A DNA stretch of 64,000 nucleotides. It comes from Spirosoma endophyticum. Lineage in GTDB: Bacteria; Bacteroidota; Bacteroidia; Cytophagales; Spirosomataceae. Where the stretch lies: the NCBI RefSeq assembly GCF_900112365.1, contig NZ_FOLQ01000001.1, positions 682,001-746,000 of the forward strand. The letters are read 5' to 3'. Under the pieces are notes generated by a model. The model was not told the origin of the DNA and did no database searches. It worked only from the letters and a program-made list of their open reading frames with translations. Below, in pieces: positions 44,327 to 53,136 of the stretch; position 1 is the first letter of the stretch; every line of letters begins with the position of its first letter. The position numbers were made by a program, and so were the translations under genes.

Positions 44327-44728
44327 ATGGAAGATTTCACTCCGGAACAAATTATTGGGATTACAAACAGCTACACAAATATGGCCCGTGCCCTGAATAA
44401 ATTTCAGGTTATGCACTGGCCGGAACTAACCCTTGAGCAGCAATTAGACCTCAATGCCTATCAGAATAGCCTGCTTAATCGAGGCCAGGATATTTATACC
44501 AGAACGATTCGCCCCGCCTTTAAAAGTGCAAGTGAAATGTCGGCCATTATTCGGCATGCCACCGACGAAGCAACACTGAGTTTGCAACGGATGAACGATC
44601 CGGTCGTTGCTCTCAACATTGGCGCGATTACTGTTGCTCTGGCGTCTTACGTTTCCCGCTCTAATATGCGCGGCATTCAGACAGCCCTGCGGGAATTGGG
44701 CGATTTATTGAAAATGGAAGCAGAATAA
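44327..44728 (+). CDS. Hypothetical helical protein
   Basis: 133 residues, not recognised. Soluble-looking, mostly amphipathic helices (FTPEQIIGITNSYTNMARAL, TLEQQLDLNAYQNSLLNR) with one mildly hydrophobic stretch near residue 95-110 (VVALNIGAITVALASYV). No signal peptide. Ordinary codon use for this genome. Confidence 0.6.
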   Translation: MEDFTPEQIIGITNSYTNMARALNKFQVMHWPELTLEQQLDLNAYQNSLLNRGQDIYTRTIRPAFKSASEMSAIIRHATDEATLSLQRMNDPVVALNIGAITVALASYVSRSNMRGIQTALRELGDLLKMEAE

Positions 44729-44734
44729 GAGAAA

Positions 44735-44812
44735 GAAAGGGACAAAGGGGTTAAGTGCCTGGTTTAATACCATAGTACATTCTCCTTTTCGTCCCTCTCC
44801 TTTCTTCCTTTT
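44735..44812. repeat. Purine-rich imperfect inverted repeat
   Basis: GAAAGAAAGGGACAAAGG and a pyrimidine-rich partner (CCTTTTCGTCCCTCTCCTTTC) flank a 30-nt loop between convergent genes. Similar wording to the GAAAGAG repeats at 3163 and 53061. Confidence 0.45.
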
Positions 44813-44813
44813 T

Positions 44814-45266
44814 TTACAGTATCAATCCTGAAGGTGATTTCACGCCCACGAGTTCAATGGCAAACGTCAAATCCTGACCAGCTAGTGGGTGGTTTGCATC
44901 AAGTGTTACGTTCGTATCGGTAAGCTCACGAACAATAACCGGAATAGGCCGTGGATTGCCGTCTTCGTGCATATTGAGGGTCATGCCCAATTCAAGTGGA
45001 ATATCATTGGGGATATCCTCACGGTTCAGCGTGAAAATCATGTCTTCATTTGCCGGTCCGTAAGCGTCTTCCACGGGAATGTTGATCGTCTTTTTTTCGC
45101 CCTGGTTCATTCCAGCAACGCCTTCATCGAAGCCTTTGATAACCTGTCCACTGCCAACTGTGAACTCCAGGGGAGTGCGGCCTTCCGATGAATCGAAGAT
45201 TGTACCGTCTGTCAGGGTTCCGGTATAATGCACCTGAACGGTATCGCCAGATTTTGCTTGTGCCAT
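44814..45266 (-). CDS. FKBP-type peptidyl-prolyl isomerase, SlyD-like
   Basis: 150 residues without signal peptide: VQVHYTGTLTDGTIFDSSEGRTPLEFTVGSGQVIKGFDEGVAGM (outlined; residues 10-52), an inserted IF domain (PVEDAYGPANEDMIFTLNREDIPND...MHEDGNPRPIPVIVRELTDTNVTLDANHPLAG, outlined), and return to the FKBP fold (LTFAIELVGV). It is a cytoplasmic isomerase/chaperone; the His-rich metal-binding tail of E. coli SlyD is missing. Confidence 0.92.
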   Translation of the reverse strand: MAQAKSGDTVQVHYTGTLTDGTIFDSSEGRTPLEFTVGSGQVIKGFDEGVAGMNQGEKKTINIPVEDAYGPANEDMIFTLNREDIPNDIPLELGMTLNMHEDGNPRPIPVIVRELTDTNVTLDANHPLAGQDLTFAIELVGVKSPSGLIL

Positions 45267-45336
45267 AATGCTACGTGTTTTTTGCTAACGTGCCGTAAAA
45301 GTACCGGAACTTCCGGCAAGGTTGGAGCTACACGCT

Positions 45337-45371
45337 AACTTTTGACCAACTAGCTAGTAAGGTCAAAAGTT
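45337..45371. terminator. Hairpin upstream of the FKBP gene
   Basis: 11-bp arms AACTTTTGACC / GGTCAAAAGTT with a 13-nt loop in the 207-bp gap between the FKBP gene and the end of the isomerase-like gene, both on the minus strand. It could terminate transcription of the latter; the T-tract is poor. Confidence 0.45.
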
Positions 45372-45473
45372 CACAATTCAGCATTTTCCAAGGCTATTAA
45401 TGAGGCATTTTGCTGACTCTTTATCCAGCGTATTACCGGCATATGATACAAGATTTTGGTTACTAAATTTAGA

Positions 45474-46460
45474 TTAAGCCAGCATTTTTTTCAAATTTTC
45501 ATAACTGGTTGTGATGCTCTCGATGGGCTGGGCCGCCAAATCCTGTTCGACAAAAAAGTATTTTAAACCCGCTGTTTTAGCGGCAGCAAATGCCTTCTTA
45601 AAGTCCACGACGCCATTACCGACTTCTGTAATCGTCTTAAGATCGGCCTTTATGTCTTTGGTATGCCAGAGTGGAAAACGACCCGGATGCTCTTCAAATA
45701 ATTTAACCGGATCTTTGCCCGCTTTGGTGGCCCAGGCCAGATCTAGTTCCATTTTGACCAAGTCTTTATCGGTCTGGGACAGGATCAAATCATACGGTGT
45801 TTTACCGCCCTCAACCGGATCAAATTCCGTAGCGTGATTATGGTACGCAAAGCCGATTCCTGCTTTTTTGCAGGCTTCGCCCGTTTTCTGAAATACCTCG
45901 ATCGACTGCTTAATCTCATCAAGCGTCGCTACGGGCGTACTGGCACAAACCAGATACGTTAATCCGCCTTCGCCCGCTTCATCGACAAGTTGCTGGTAGT
46001 TGTCACGGAGGCTCAGCAATGGCGGCATTTTGGAAAAATCCATCGACGGACGTGGAGTTGCGCCAGCCTGCCCACCACCCGTTGTCCCCGTAGTGCTGCT
46101 CGGCGGAGTTGGTCTAGGCTTAAAGGGTGCGCCCATAGCATGGTGCGCCCGCCAGGTCATACCCAATCCTTCCACTAATGATTTAAACTCTTTTGCTTTA
46201 TAACCGTAATAACCACCCCGCAAACTAAACGCCGATTCAATTTCTTTGTAGCCAACAGCCGCTACTTTTTCGAGCGTTCCCTTCGGATCGTCGCTCATAG
46301 GCTTAAAAAGTGTAAACAGCTGAAGGCCAATTGGAGGAGCAGCCACAGCTGGCAAGAGTGGGCTGCCGTTGGCCAATTGTGGCAACACAAGGCCGGGTAT
46401 TGTCAGGCTGCCTAAAGTCAGCACTCCGGCATCCCGCAGGAATGAACGTCTGGTTTTCAT
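45474..46460 (-). CDS. Tat-exported sugar isomerase/epimerase-like TIM-barrel protein
   Basis: 328 residues. Tat motif TRRSFLRD with a hydrophobic core and Ala-rich end (LLPAVAA). AP_endonuclease_2/xylose-isomerase-like barrel: IGLQLFTLFKPM, VAAVGYKEIES, GIGFAYHNHATEFDP, VKMELDLAWATKAGKDPVKLFEEHPGRFPLWHTKDI (outlined), KYFFVEQD. Glu of MELDL, His of LWHTKD and Glu of FVEQD would be metal ligands. A Pro/Thr/Gly-rich insert lies near residues 108-140. Such Tat-exported barrels are common in Bacteroidota, some in periplasmic keto-glycoside breakdown; no partner oxidoreductase is nearby, so the substrate is open. Confidence 0.85.
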   Translation of the reverse strand: MKTRRSFLRDAGVLTLGSLTIPGLVLPQLANGSPLLPAVAAPPIGLQLFTLFKPMSDDPKGTLEKVAAVGYKEIESAFSLRGGYYGYKAKEFKSLVEGLGMTWRAHHAMGAPFKPRPTPPSSTTGTTGGGQAGATPRPSMDFSKMPPLLSLRDNYQQLVDEAGEGGLTYLVCASTPVATLDEIKQSIEVFQKTGEACKKAGIGFAYHNHATEFDPVEGGKTPYDLILSQTDKDLVKMELDLAWATKAGKDPVKLFEEHPGRFPLWHTKDIKADLKTITEVGNGVVDFKKAFAAAKTAGLKYFFVEQDLAAQPIESITTSYENLKKMLA

Positions 46461-46658
46461 AGGTATAGTTTAGTAATTTGAAACGTAAGACAGGTTTATC
46501 AAGGTCCTGCAATAAAATTCCTTCTGAGGGATTACTACGTCGAAAAAGTTGGACTAAGTAACAACTTTTCCTACCGTCAGCGAAAAATAAATTTTGAATG
46601 TATTAGAAGCTTATATATTATTACAGTAGTTTATACAACGTACTTGGCTTTATGCGAT

Positions 46659-47027
46659 ATGGAACCATCAGGTAATGAATTTCTGCGGGGTACCCTGAAA
46701 ACAATTGTGTTGAAGCTCCTGTCCGAACAAGGTACGTCGGTGCCAAACCGGATGTATGGTTACGAAATTACGCAGGCCGTTAAAGAACGAACGAAGGGCG
46801 AAATTGTCCTGTCGTTTGGGGCGTTATATCCTATTCTGCACAAGCTGGAGCAGGAAGGTTTATTGACAACAGAAACCGAAGAAGTGGAAGGCCGACTACG
46901 TAAATATTACTCACTAACACCACAAGGTACCGAAACGGCTGTCCAGAAAGTCACTGATTTTGAACGCTTTATGGATACAATGCGTGGCTTGCTTCAACTA
47001 CCCGCCACCTTAGCAACTGGTCACTGA
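46659..47027 (+). CDS. PadR-family transcriptional regulator
   Basis: 122 residues from ATG 46659 (an in-frame TTG at 46644 is less likely). Winged helix: GTLKTIVLKLLSEQG, MYGYEITQAVKERTKGEIVLSFGALYPILHKLEQEGLL (outlined), VEGRLRKYYSLTPQG. PadR proteins of this size commonly control a membrane protein encoded just downstream, here starting 38 bp later. Confidence 0.9.
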   Translation: MEPSGNEFLRGTLKTIVLKLLSEQGTSVPNRMYGYEITQAVKERTKGEIVLSFGALYPILHKLEQEGLLTTETEEVEGRLRKYYSLTPQGTETAVQKVTDFERFMDTMRGLLQLPATLATGH

Positions 47028-47064
47028 GCCCTACTTAAATCAACCCATAAACCTATACAGAATC

Positions 47065-47589
47065 ATGGAAAAACTCAGCCCGCAACAAATGGCGACGTTG
47101 CACAACCACCTGATTCATAGTGGCTCTAATGACGCCCTGGTCGACGAACTGTTAGATCATATTGCCTGCGAGGTAGAATATTACATCTATCTGGGACTAC
47201 CGTTTGAAAAAGCGCTGAGCACGGTTCTGGAACAAGCTGATATAAAGGCAGTCCGGCATTTGCGTGATACGTATCAAACGGATATGGCTATGACAGACGA
47301 GCAGCTTCAACAGGCCAGTTTGGACGACATTGTGTTTGAGTTCCGCAATAAAGCCTACGGAGCTTATGACTTACGACAAGCGTACCGTACTACGTTGCGA
47401 AACGCCTTTATTATGGCCATTGGGTTATTTATGATGCTAATGGCTATGATGGACGGTATTAGCCGACGGAGCTGGTCGTACACCAGTCTGGCGGGCGTAG
47501 TCTGGCTAATTGGCCTCTCTGGTGTTACATTCGCCGTGTATAGCTGGTATATGCAACGCATGCGTCAGCAGCAGTTGTCTCTTAGGTAG
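47065..47589 (+). CDS. PadR-linked membrane protein with TonB-like N-terminal motif
   Basis: 174 residues. Residues 1-60 are helical (LHNHLIHSGSNDALVDELLDHIACEVEYYI), similar in spirit to HAAS/DUF1700-type partners of PadR regulators. Residues 87-108 contain LDDIVFEFRNKAYGAYDLR, the motif that opens many Bacteroidota TonB proteins. Two TM segments follow (FIMAIGLFMMLMAMMDG and YTSLAGVVWLIGLSGVTFAVY) but no periplasmic TonB C-terminal domain. Probably a membrane signalling partner of the regulator; function unknown. Confidence 0.7.
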   Translation: MEKLSPQQMATLHNHLIHSGSNDALVDELLDHIACEVEYYIYLGLPFEKALSTVLEQADIKAVRHLRDTYQTDMAMTDEQLQQASLDDIVFEFRNKAYGAYDLRQAYRTTLRNAFIMAIGLFMMLMAMMDGISRRSWSYTSLAGVVWLIGLSGVTFAVYSWYMQRMRQQQLSLR

Positions 47590-47612
47590 CGCATTTTGAC
47601 AATACTGAAATT

Positions 47613-47642
47613 AAAAAAGGCGGCCAGTTGGCCGCCTTTTTT
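47613..47642. terminator. Bidirectional intrinsic terminator between 47065-47589 gene and proS
   Basis: Perfect 14-bp arms AAAAAAGGCGGCCA / TGGCCGCCTTTTTT with a two-base loop, giving A/T tracts on both strands. Confidence 0.95.
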
Positions 47643-49113
47643 AATAGGCCCGAGCGAATACGACCCGACCTGTTGAGGGTTTGCCGGAGAATATACAAAC
47701 TCCTTCTTCGGCTTCCTGTTCAAACGGGATACAGCGAATTGTAGCTTTTGTGGCTTCTTTAATCGCTTCTTCGGTTTCGCTGGTGCCGTCCCAGTGAGCT
47801 AGCAGGAAGCCGCCTTTTTCGATCTGCTCCTGAAACTGCTCGAACGTATCGACCCGGAACATATTCGCCTGACGGAATGCCTTTGCCTTCTCGTATATCG
47901 TCTGCTGAATGTCATCCAGCAGATTTTTGATACGTTCCGTTAAGCCATCGAAGGACACGGTTTCTTTGGTCTTCAGATCACGACGGGCAATTTCAACCGT
48001 ACCATTTTCCAGATCACGACCACCCATTGCCAGCCGAACGGGAACACCGCGAAGCTCGTATTCTGCAAATTTCCAGCCGGGTTTATTCGCGTCCGAATCA
48101 TCGTATTTTACAGAGATTCCTGCTTTTTTCAGTTCCTGAACCAAGGGCTTAATCTTCGCCGAAAGCGCATCCAACTGTTCTTCGGTGCGATAGATTGGTA
48201 CGATAACGACCTGAATCGGCGCCAGTTTCGGTGGCAACACCAGCCCATCGTCGTCGGAGTGAGCCATGATGAGAGCCCCCATCAATCGTGTGGAAACTCC
48301 CCACGATGTACCCCATACGTAGTCCAATTGATTCTGTTTATTCAGAAACTGCACATCAAACGCCTTCGCAAAATTCTGTCCCAGAAAATGTGAGGTACCG
48401 GCCTGAAGCGCTTTACCGTCCTGCATCATCGCTTCAATGCACAACGTATCTTCAGCCCCGGCAAAACGCTCATTTGCGGTTTTAGCGCCTTTTATAACAG
48501 GCACGGCCATCCATTCTTCGGCAAACTGTGCATATACGTCAAGCATCTGACGAGTTTCGGCCTGGGCTTCGTCGGACGTAGCGTGAGCCGTGTGGCCTTC
48601 CTGCCAGAGGAATTCGGTGGTGCGCAAAAAAATTCGGGTGCGCATTTCCCAGCGCACTACGTTGGCCCACTGATTGATAAGTAGTGGCAGATCCCGGTAG
48701 GACTGAATCCAGTTTTTATACGTACTCCAGATAACCGTTTCCGATGTTGGCCGCACGATCAGTTCTTCTTCCAGTTTTGCGTCTGGATCAACAATGATGC
48801 CCGAACCATCTTCGGCATTTTTCAGCCGGTAGTGCGTCACTACGGCACATTCTTTAGCAAAACCAGCCACGTGTGAGGCTTCTTTGCTTAGGAATGACTT
48901 GGGGATAAACAGCGGGAAATAGGCGTTACTATGCCCCGTTTCCTTGAACATATCGTCCAGTGCCCGCTGCATTTTTTCCCAGATCGAGAAGCCGTAAGGT
49001 TTGATGACCATACAGCCCCGTACCGCAGAATTTTCGGCCAGATCGGCTCGTTTAATTAACTCATTATACCACTCGGAGTAGTTTTCACTACGGGACGGAA
49101 TCGCTTTTGCCAT
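47641..49113 (-). CDS. proS: Prolyl-tRNA synthetase, archaeal/eukaryotic (type 3) form
   Basis: 490 residues from ATG 49113 ([20 protein letters not shown]; the frame runs to 49131). Class II motifs: [18 protein letters not shown] (motif 1 region), RPTSETVIW, motif 2 [25 protein letters not shown] (outlined), motif 3 [22 protein letters not shown]. Anticodon-binding domain follows and the protein ends with the family-typical aromatic VFARAY. No INS editing insertion, as expected for this form, which is normal in Bacteroidota. Confidence 0.96.
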   Translation of the reverse strand: MAKAIPSRSENYSEWYNELIKRADLAENSAVRGCMVIKPYGFSIWEKMQRALDDMFKETGHSNAYFPLFIPKSFLSKEASHVAGFAKECAVVTHYRLKNAEDGSGIIVDPDAKLEEELIVRPTSETVIWSTYKNWIQSYRDLPLLINQWANVVRWEMRTRIFLRTTEFLWQEGHTAHATSDEAQAETRQMLDVYAQFAEEWMAVPVIKGAKTANERFAGAEDTLCIEAMMQDGKALQAGTSHFLGQNFAKAFDVQFLNKQNQLDYVWGTSWGVSTRLMGALIMAHSDDDGLVLPPKLAPIQVVIVPIYRTEEQLDALSAKIKPLVQELKKAGISVKYDDSDANKPGWKFAEYELRGVPVRLAMGGRDLENGTVEIARRDLKTKETVSFDGLTERIKNLLDDIQQTIYEKAKAFRQANMFRVDTFEQFQEQIEKGGFLLAHWDGTSETEEAIKEATKATIRCIPFEQEAEEGVCIFSGKPSTGRVVFARAY

Positions 49114-49276
49114 GCGTAAGTAAGTCGTCAATTATAGTCGGCAGCGGATAGTCAAGAGTAACGGAGTTGTAACGTATTATCTAGAAGTTCCTGACTACCC
49201 ACTGACGACTATAATTAACTTTTTTTAAGAACAGATTAAACCTTTGAGAACAAATATGAATCTAACATAAGAGAAC

Positions 49277-49306
49277 TTGCAAAGATAGGTTTTTATGCTA
49301 TTTTTG
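49277..49306 (+). promoter_or_regulatory. Bacteroidota-type promoter for the Gly/Tyr-rich lipoprotein gene
   Basis: TTG (49277-49279), 19 bp, then TATTTTTG (49299-49306), a full match to TTG-N19-TAnnTTTG. Predicted start near 49313, leader about 70 nt. Confidence 0.6.
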
Positions 49307-49385
49307 TAATCAAACCGATCGATCCCGTGTTATAGATTGAAAGGACGCTCAATATGAGTTTTTACTACTTTAATTCCCTTGCCAA

Positions 49386-50744
49386 ATGAAAACGCAACGC
49401 CTATATAGCTATCTTTCTCTGGCTGCGCTGATGGGGTTCTGGAGTTGTACATCCAGCCGTCAGACGGCCCAGAACACTGGCGAAATGGATGATTTGTATG
49501 GTAACAATGGTAACTCTGCCTTGTATGCCAGCAACTCGTCTGATTATTCGTCTCTGTCTCCGCGTCAGCAACGTCAACAACAACGAGCGCTACGTAATGC
49601 CAATCCCGATTATGTCGATGATCAGCAATACGCAGCCAATGGTACGTCCAACACCGATGAGTACTATTCGGAGTTAAGTACCCGCAAACTGAACCGGGGA
49701 TTATCTCCCGATCCGGGCTGGAACGACAACAGCTATAACTCTGGCTTCGTTAATGGCTACAATGCCGCATCGACGTCTGCGTATAGCTGGAATCGCTGGG
49801 GCTTCAATAACACCGGCTTCTATAATGGAATGGGCCTTGGTTTAGGCTTAGGCATGATGGGCGGCTATGGTGGTTACGGAAGCGGATTTAACATCGGCTT
49901 CGGCAATCCCTTTTATTCTCCGTTCAACTCGCCTTACGGCTACGGTAGTGCGTTTGGGTATAGTCCATTCTATTCGCCGTATGGATATGATCCGTTCTAT
50001 AGTTCCTACGCGTTCGGTGGGTATGGTGGTTACGGCGGACTCTACAACCCATTCTATAGCAGTTACTACGGTGGTGGTTATTATGGAAGCCCTGGGTACG
50101 TTAATAATGGCTACGTAGTGGGTGCCGATCCGTATCGCAGCAACCGTACGTCTGGCCCTCGCTTTACTAACGGTGCAGCAGCTCGTAGTAGCTATTCGGC
50201 ATCAAGGAGTGGTTATAACGGAGATTTCGTAAATACACCCCGTTCGACGAATAACAATAGTGGCAACGGTCGTGCGGGTGCCTATGCACCAGGTAGTTCG
50301 AACAATGCAGCTGTTAATTCAAGAAGCGGCAGCAACAACGGCTACTACGCAGCCCCCCGTTCTAACAACAGCGGTACGTATTATTACGATAATGGTACAA
50401 GTGGCAATGGCGGTCGTTCAAGCGCCAATACGGCTAACACAACCGCACCCTCCTACAATAGCAGCCGAGGTTCGAACAGCGATTACTACGCCCGTCCCCG
50501 GCAGAGCACACAAAGCTATACGCCGTCTACAAATGGGTATAGTAATGGGCGGAGTGGTTACCAGCAGTCGCAGCAAAGTTACCAACAGCCGAGCTACCAA
50601 CAGCCAAGTCGTAGTTTCCAGCAATCGCAGCCGAGCTACAGCCCACCAAGCCGTAGCTTTAGTGCACCGAGCTCAGGTGGCGGTGGTTTCTCAGGCGGTG
50701 GTGGCGGGGGTCACTCCAGTGGTGGCGGTCGCGGTCCACGCTAA
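49386..50744 (+). CDS. Low-complexity Gly/Tyr/Ser/Asn/Gln-rich lipoprotein
   Basis: 452 residues. Lipoprotein leader with GFWSC (Cys21). After an Asn/Gln-rich part the middle (about 145-245) is nearly pure Gly, Tyr, Phe, Ser and Pro in degenerate units such as YGGYGSGF, FYSPF, SPYGYD; then Asn/Ser-rich, then Gln/Tyr/Pro/Ser repeats (QQSYQQPSYQQPS) and a Gly-rich basic end (GGGGGGHSSGGGRGPR). No domain; composition is that of intrinsically disordered, prion-like polymers. Lipidation suggests outer-membrane anchoring. Low-complexity lipoproteins are found elsewhere in Cytophagales; function unknown. Confidence 0.8.
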   Translation: MKTQRLYSYLSLAALMGFWSCTSSRQTAQNTGEMDDLYGNNGNSALYASNSSDYSSLSPRQQRQQQRALRNANPDYVDDQQYAANGTSNTDEYYSELSTRKLNRGLSPDPGWNDNSYNSGFVNGYNAASTSAYSWNRWGFNNTGFYNGMGLGLGLGMMGGYGGYGSGFNIGFGNPFYSPFNSPYGYGSAFGYSPFYSPYGYDPFYSSYAFGGYGGYGGLYNPFYSSYYGGGYYGSPGYVNNGYVVGADPYRSNRTSGPRFTNGAAARSSYSASRSGYNGDFVNTPRSTNNNSGNGRAGAYAPGSSNNAAVNSRSGSNNGYYAAPRSNNSGTYYYDNGTSGNGGRSSANTANTTAPSYNSSRGSNSDYYARPRQSTQSYTPSTNGYSNGRSGYQQSQQSYQQPSYQQPSRSFQQSQPSYSPPSRSFSAPSSGGGGFSGGGGGGHSSGGGRGPR

Positions 50745-50770
50745 TCGAAATATAGTTTTTCCCTAAAAAT

Positions 50771-50805
50771 AAATCCCGTCGGTTAGCCAATCGACGGGAT
50801 TTTTC
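50771..50805 (+). terminator. Intrinsic terminator of the Gly/Tyr-rich lipoprotein gene
   Basis: Arms AAATCCCGTCG / CGACGGGATTT with a 10-nt loop, followed by TTT and a T-rich stretch, 26 bp past the stop. Confidence 0.85.
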
Positions 50806-50885
50806 GTTTTACTCACAGGAACTATTAAACGCCTGCGAAAAAAGATTGTCTTACCGACAAAGCGCACCTTTTACCATTTTACAAA

Positions 50886-52487
50886 ATGAACAAATGCATA
50901 GGAATAACCGCGGGATTGCTATTGACAGCTGCGGTTTCTTACGGGCAGGATTATTCAGGCGACGCCTTCCGGTATTCGGAACAGCCTGTTACGGGTACGG
51001 CTCGCTTTCAGGGTCTGGGTGGTAATCATGCAGCCTTAGGTGGCGATGCCAGCAATGCCTGGGGCAATGCGGCCGGATTAGGTTTTTATAACCGGTCTGA
51101 GATAAGCATCAGCCCATCACTAAGGATGCTAAACAATAGCACCAATTATTTAGGCCAGACAACCAATACGTCAAAATCGTTTCCATTTGTTGGTTCGGCA
51201 ACGGCTGTTTTTGCAGGAATGCCTAATAATACCTCTAGTCGGGGTCCGCGCCGAACGGTTTGGGCAATCAGCTATTCGCGGCAGGCCAGTCTGGGGAATG
51301 AGTTTGTAGCGCAAGGCCAAAACAACCGTAGCTCAGTAGTTGATTCGTATATCGAAAATGCAAACGGAACGAGTGGGGCTAATTTGAATAGCCAATACGA
51401 TAGCGGAGCTAATATAGCCTATCCTACTACGTATTCTGATGGCTACACAGTTGGTGGACTTACCGCAGCTGCGTATCAGCATTATTTGATTAATCCATAT
51501 CCACAGGATACGTTAAGCTATTTCCGCTATGATGATGGTGTTCCCGTTAACCAACGTGCCAGTTTCTCATCTAGTGGCGCCGTATCGCAGTGGGGGGTAT
51601 CAATAGCCAGCAATTTTAAAGACAAGTTTTACATCGGTGGCACGCTTGCTCTTTCGCACACGAAATACAACTATACCAGCGTCATCAATGAGCAGTATAT
51701 TGGTGGCCGGGTATTTCGGGGTATTCAGGAAAATAACGATTACTCTGTAACGGGTAATGGTATCAATCTGTCTGTAGGAGCAATCTATAAAATAGATAAA
51801 AGCATTCAGCTGGGGGTAACTATTATTTCTCCCACCTGGACAACCCGATCGTATCAGGAAACAACTGATCAGTCGCTGACCATTGATCCTATTGCTATCC
51901 CACGACTCGACAACAACGGAAATCCGGTAAATTTCATACCCGACTTAAAAACAATTCCGGTCGCGCCGAATGACTTCAATTTCTCCATTTCTACGCCCCT
52001 ACGGCTGTCGGGTGGTGTCACTTATTTTTTGGGGAAAAGTGGATTCCTGACGGCCACAGCAGAATATGTTAATTATGGCGGCATGCGGGTTAATACAAAC
52101 TATTATACAGCTGGCGGTGATAATCAGGCATTCAAGCAGGATCAGACCAGTTATGTAAAGAGTATTTATCAGAACACGGTTAATTTCCGCGTAGGGGGCG
52201 AGTTTAGAAGTGGCATTTTCCGGGCACGCGTGGGCGGAGCTTATTTGCCGAGTGCGTATAAATCGACATTCGACTTACTCGCCCGCAACGGCGATCGCAA
52301 TACGCTCATGTATTCGGCTGGATTGGGGGTGCGTAACGACCGCTTCTTTGCCGATCTGGCAGGTGTTTTCTACACAACCAAAACGTCCTATACCCCTTAC
52401 TACCTGAATAATTCAAGTGATTATGCCTCAGCCGCGTTAACAAACAAATACGCCAACTTTACCTTATCGGTAGGGGCATTTTTCTAA
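50886..52487 (+). CDS. OmpP1/FadL-like outer membrane beta-barrel protein
   Basis: 533 residues; signal peptide (IGITAGLLLTAAVSYGQ). The N-terminus GTARFQGLGGNHAALGGDASNAWGNAAGLGFYNRSEISIS (outlined) is the hallmark of Bacteroidota FadL/OmpP1-like proteins, where an NPAGL-type hatch plugs the barrel. The rest is alternating strands (FYIGGTLALSHTKYNY, GYLTATAEYVNYGGM-like) ending LSVGAFF. Probably takes up hydrophobic compounds; the cargo is unknown. Confidence 0.85.
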   Translation: MNKCIGITAGLLLTAAVSYGQDYSGDAFRYSEQPVTGTARFQGLGGNHAALGGDASNAWGNAAGLGFYNRSEISISPSLRMLNNSTNYLGQTTNTSKSFPFVGSATAVFAGMPNNTSSRGPRRTVWAISYSRQASLGNEFVAQGQNNRSSVVDSYIENANGTSGANLNSQYDSGANIAYPTTYSDGYTVGGLTAAAYQHYLINPYPQDTLSYFRYDDGVPVNQRASFSSSGAVSQWGVSIASNFKDKFYIGGTLALSHTKYNYTSVINEQYIGGRVFRGIQENNDYSVTGNGINLSVGAIYKIDKSIQLGVTIISPTWTTRSYQETTDQSLTIDPIAIPRLDNNGNPVNFIPDLKTIPVAPNDFNFSISTPLRLSGGVTYFLGKSGFLTATAEYVNYGGMRVNTNYYTAGGDNQAFKQDQTSYVKSIYQNTVNFRVGGEFRSGIFRARVGGAYLPSAYKSTFDLLARNGDRNTLMYSAGLGVRNDRFFADLAGVFYTTKTSYTPYYLNNSSDYASAALTNKYANFTLSVGAFF

Positions 52488-52508
52488 ATCGCCCCTATTA
52501 AATAGATT

Positions 52509-52540
52509 GCAAAAAGGCGACCTTGAGGCCGCCTTTTTGC
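52509..52540. terminator. Bidirectional terminator between the barrel gene and aroK
   Basis: GCAAAAAGGCG / CGCCTTTTTGC arms with extra CC/GG pairing inside the loop; A and T tracts on the two sides. Confidence 0.85.
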
Positions 52541-52542
52541 TT

Positions 52543-53049
52543 TTATAACCATTCCCCCAGCTTATTCAACACGTCATTTTCAGTTGCTTCACCCGAAATA
52601 ATGATGTTAGCCTGACTGTAAATTGGCAAACGAGTGACGTAGCGCTGCGTTAAGTTCTTTAGTAAATCAGGATCATTAGGACTGTGAAGTGGTCGATCTT
52701 CCTGTGCATGGGACAGCATACGACGAACCAGAATGTCAACCGGTACGTCCAGAAATACGGATACACCCGTAGCGTTGATATACTCCATATTTTCGTGGAA
52801 ACAGGGCATTCCTCCACCCGTAGAAACAACCAGACCAGCACCGGGCCGGATGGTACGTAGTACGCGTCGTTCAGACTCACGAAAATAAGCTTCACCCGAT
52901 TGAGCAAAAATCTCGGCAATGGAGCGACCTTCTTCGCGAATGATAAGTTTATCGGTATCGACGAAACGACATTGCAAGGCGTCTGCAATACGCTTCCCCA
53001 GCGTACTTTTTCCCGACGAAGGCATGCCAATAAGGAAGATGTTTTTCAT
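52543..53049 (-). CDS. aroK: Shikimate kinase
   Basis: 168 residues from ATG 53049; the frame continues to 53094 but that part is the GAAAGAG repeat. Walker A GMPSSGKST, shikimate-binding Asp-Thr-Asp (VDTDKLI), GEAYFRESERRVL, STGGGMPC and adenine-side RMLSHAQEDRPL. Phosphorylates shikimate to shikimate 3-phosphate in aromatic amino-acid synthesis. Downstream of the DoxX gene on the same strand. Confidence 0.95.
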   Translation of the reverse strand: MKNIFLIGMPSSGKSTLGKRIADALQCRFVDTDKLIIREEGRSIAEIFAQSGEAYFRESERRVLRTIRPGAGLVVSTGGGMPCFHENMEYINATGVSVFLDVPVDILVRRMLSHAQEDRPLHSPNDPDLLKNLTQRYVTRLPIYSQANIIISGEATENDVLNKLGEWL

Positions 53050-53060
53050 GCTTAAAGAGC

Positions 53061-53134
53061 GAAAGAGTGAAAGGCTGAAAGAGCGCAAAGCCACCCGGCT
53101 ATATTTTTAACCTCTTTCAGCCTTTCACTCTTTC
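53061..53134. repeat. Perfect 23-bp inverted repeat, GAAAGAG type
   Basis: Arms at 53061-53083 (GAAAGAGTGAAAGGCTGAAA...) and 53112-53134 flank a 28-nt loop in the DoxX-aroK gap. Purine-rich on one arm, pyrimidine-rich on the other. Related wording at 3163-3196 and 44735-44812. It could attenuate read-through from the DoxX gene into aroK. Confidence 0.85.
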
Positions 53135-53136
53135 GA

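Noticed and set aside
45474..46460. Tat isomerase-like gene as a member of the dgo operon
   Set aside because: Opposite strand and separated by the Kef pair and the FKBP gene; kept only as a weak functional link.
49500..50740. Repeat-rich DNA at the Gly/Tyr-rich lipoprotein as a CRISPR or tandem repeat array
   Set aside because: Units are irregular, there are no spacers of constant length, and the frame is intact protein-coding.
53050..53094. Longer shikimate kinase from 53094
   Set aside because: The extra 15 codons are the GAAAGAG inverted repeat; MKNIFLIGMPSSGKST is the normal family start.
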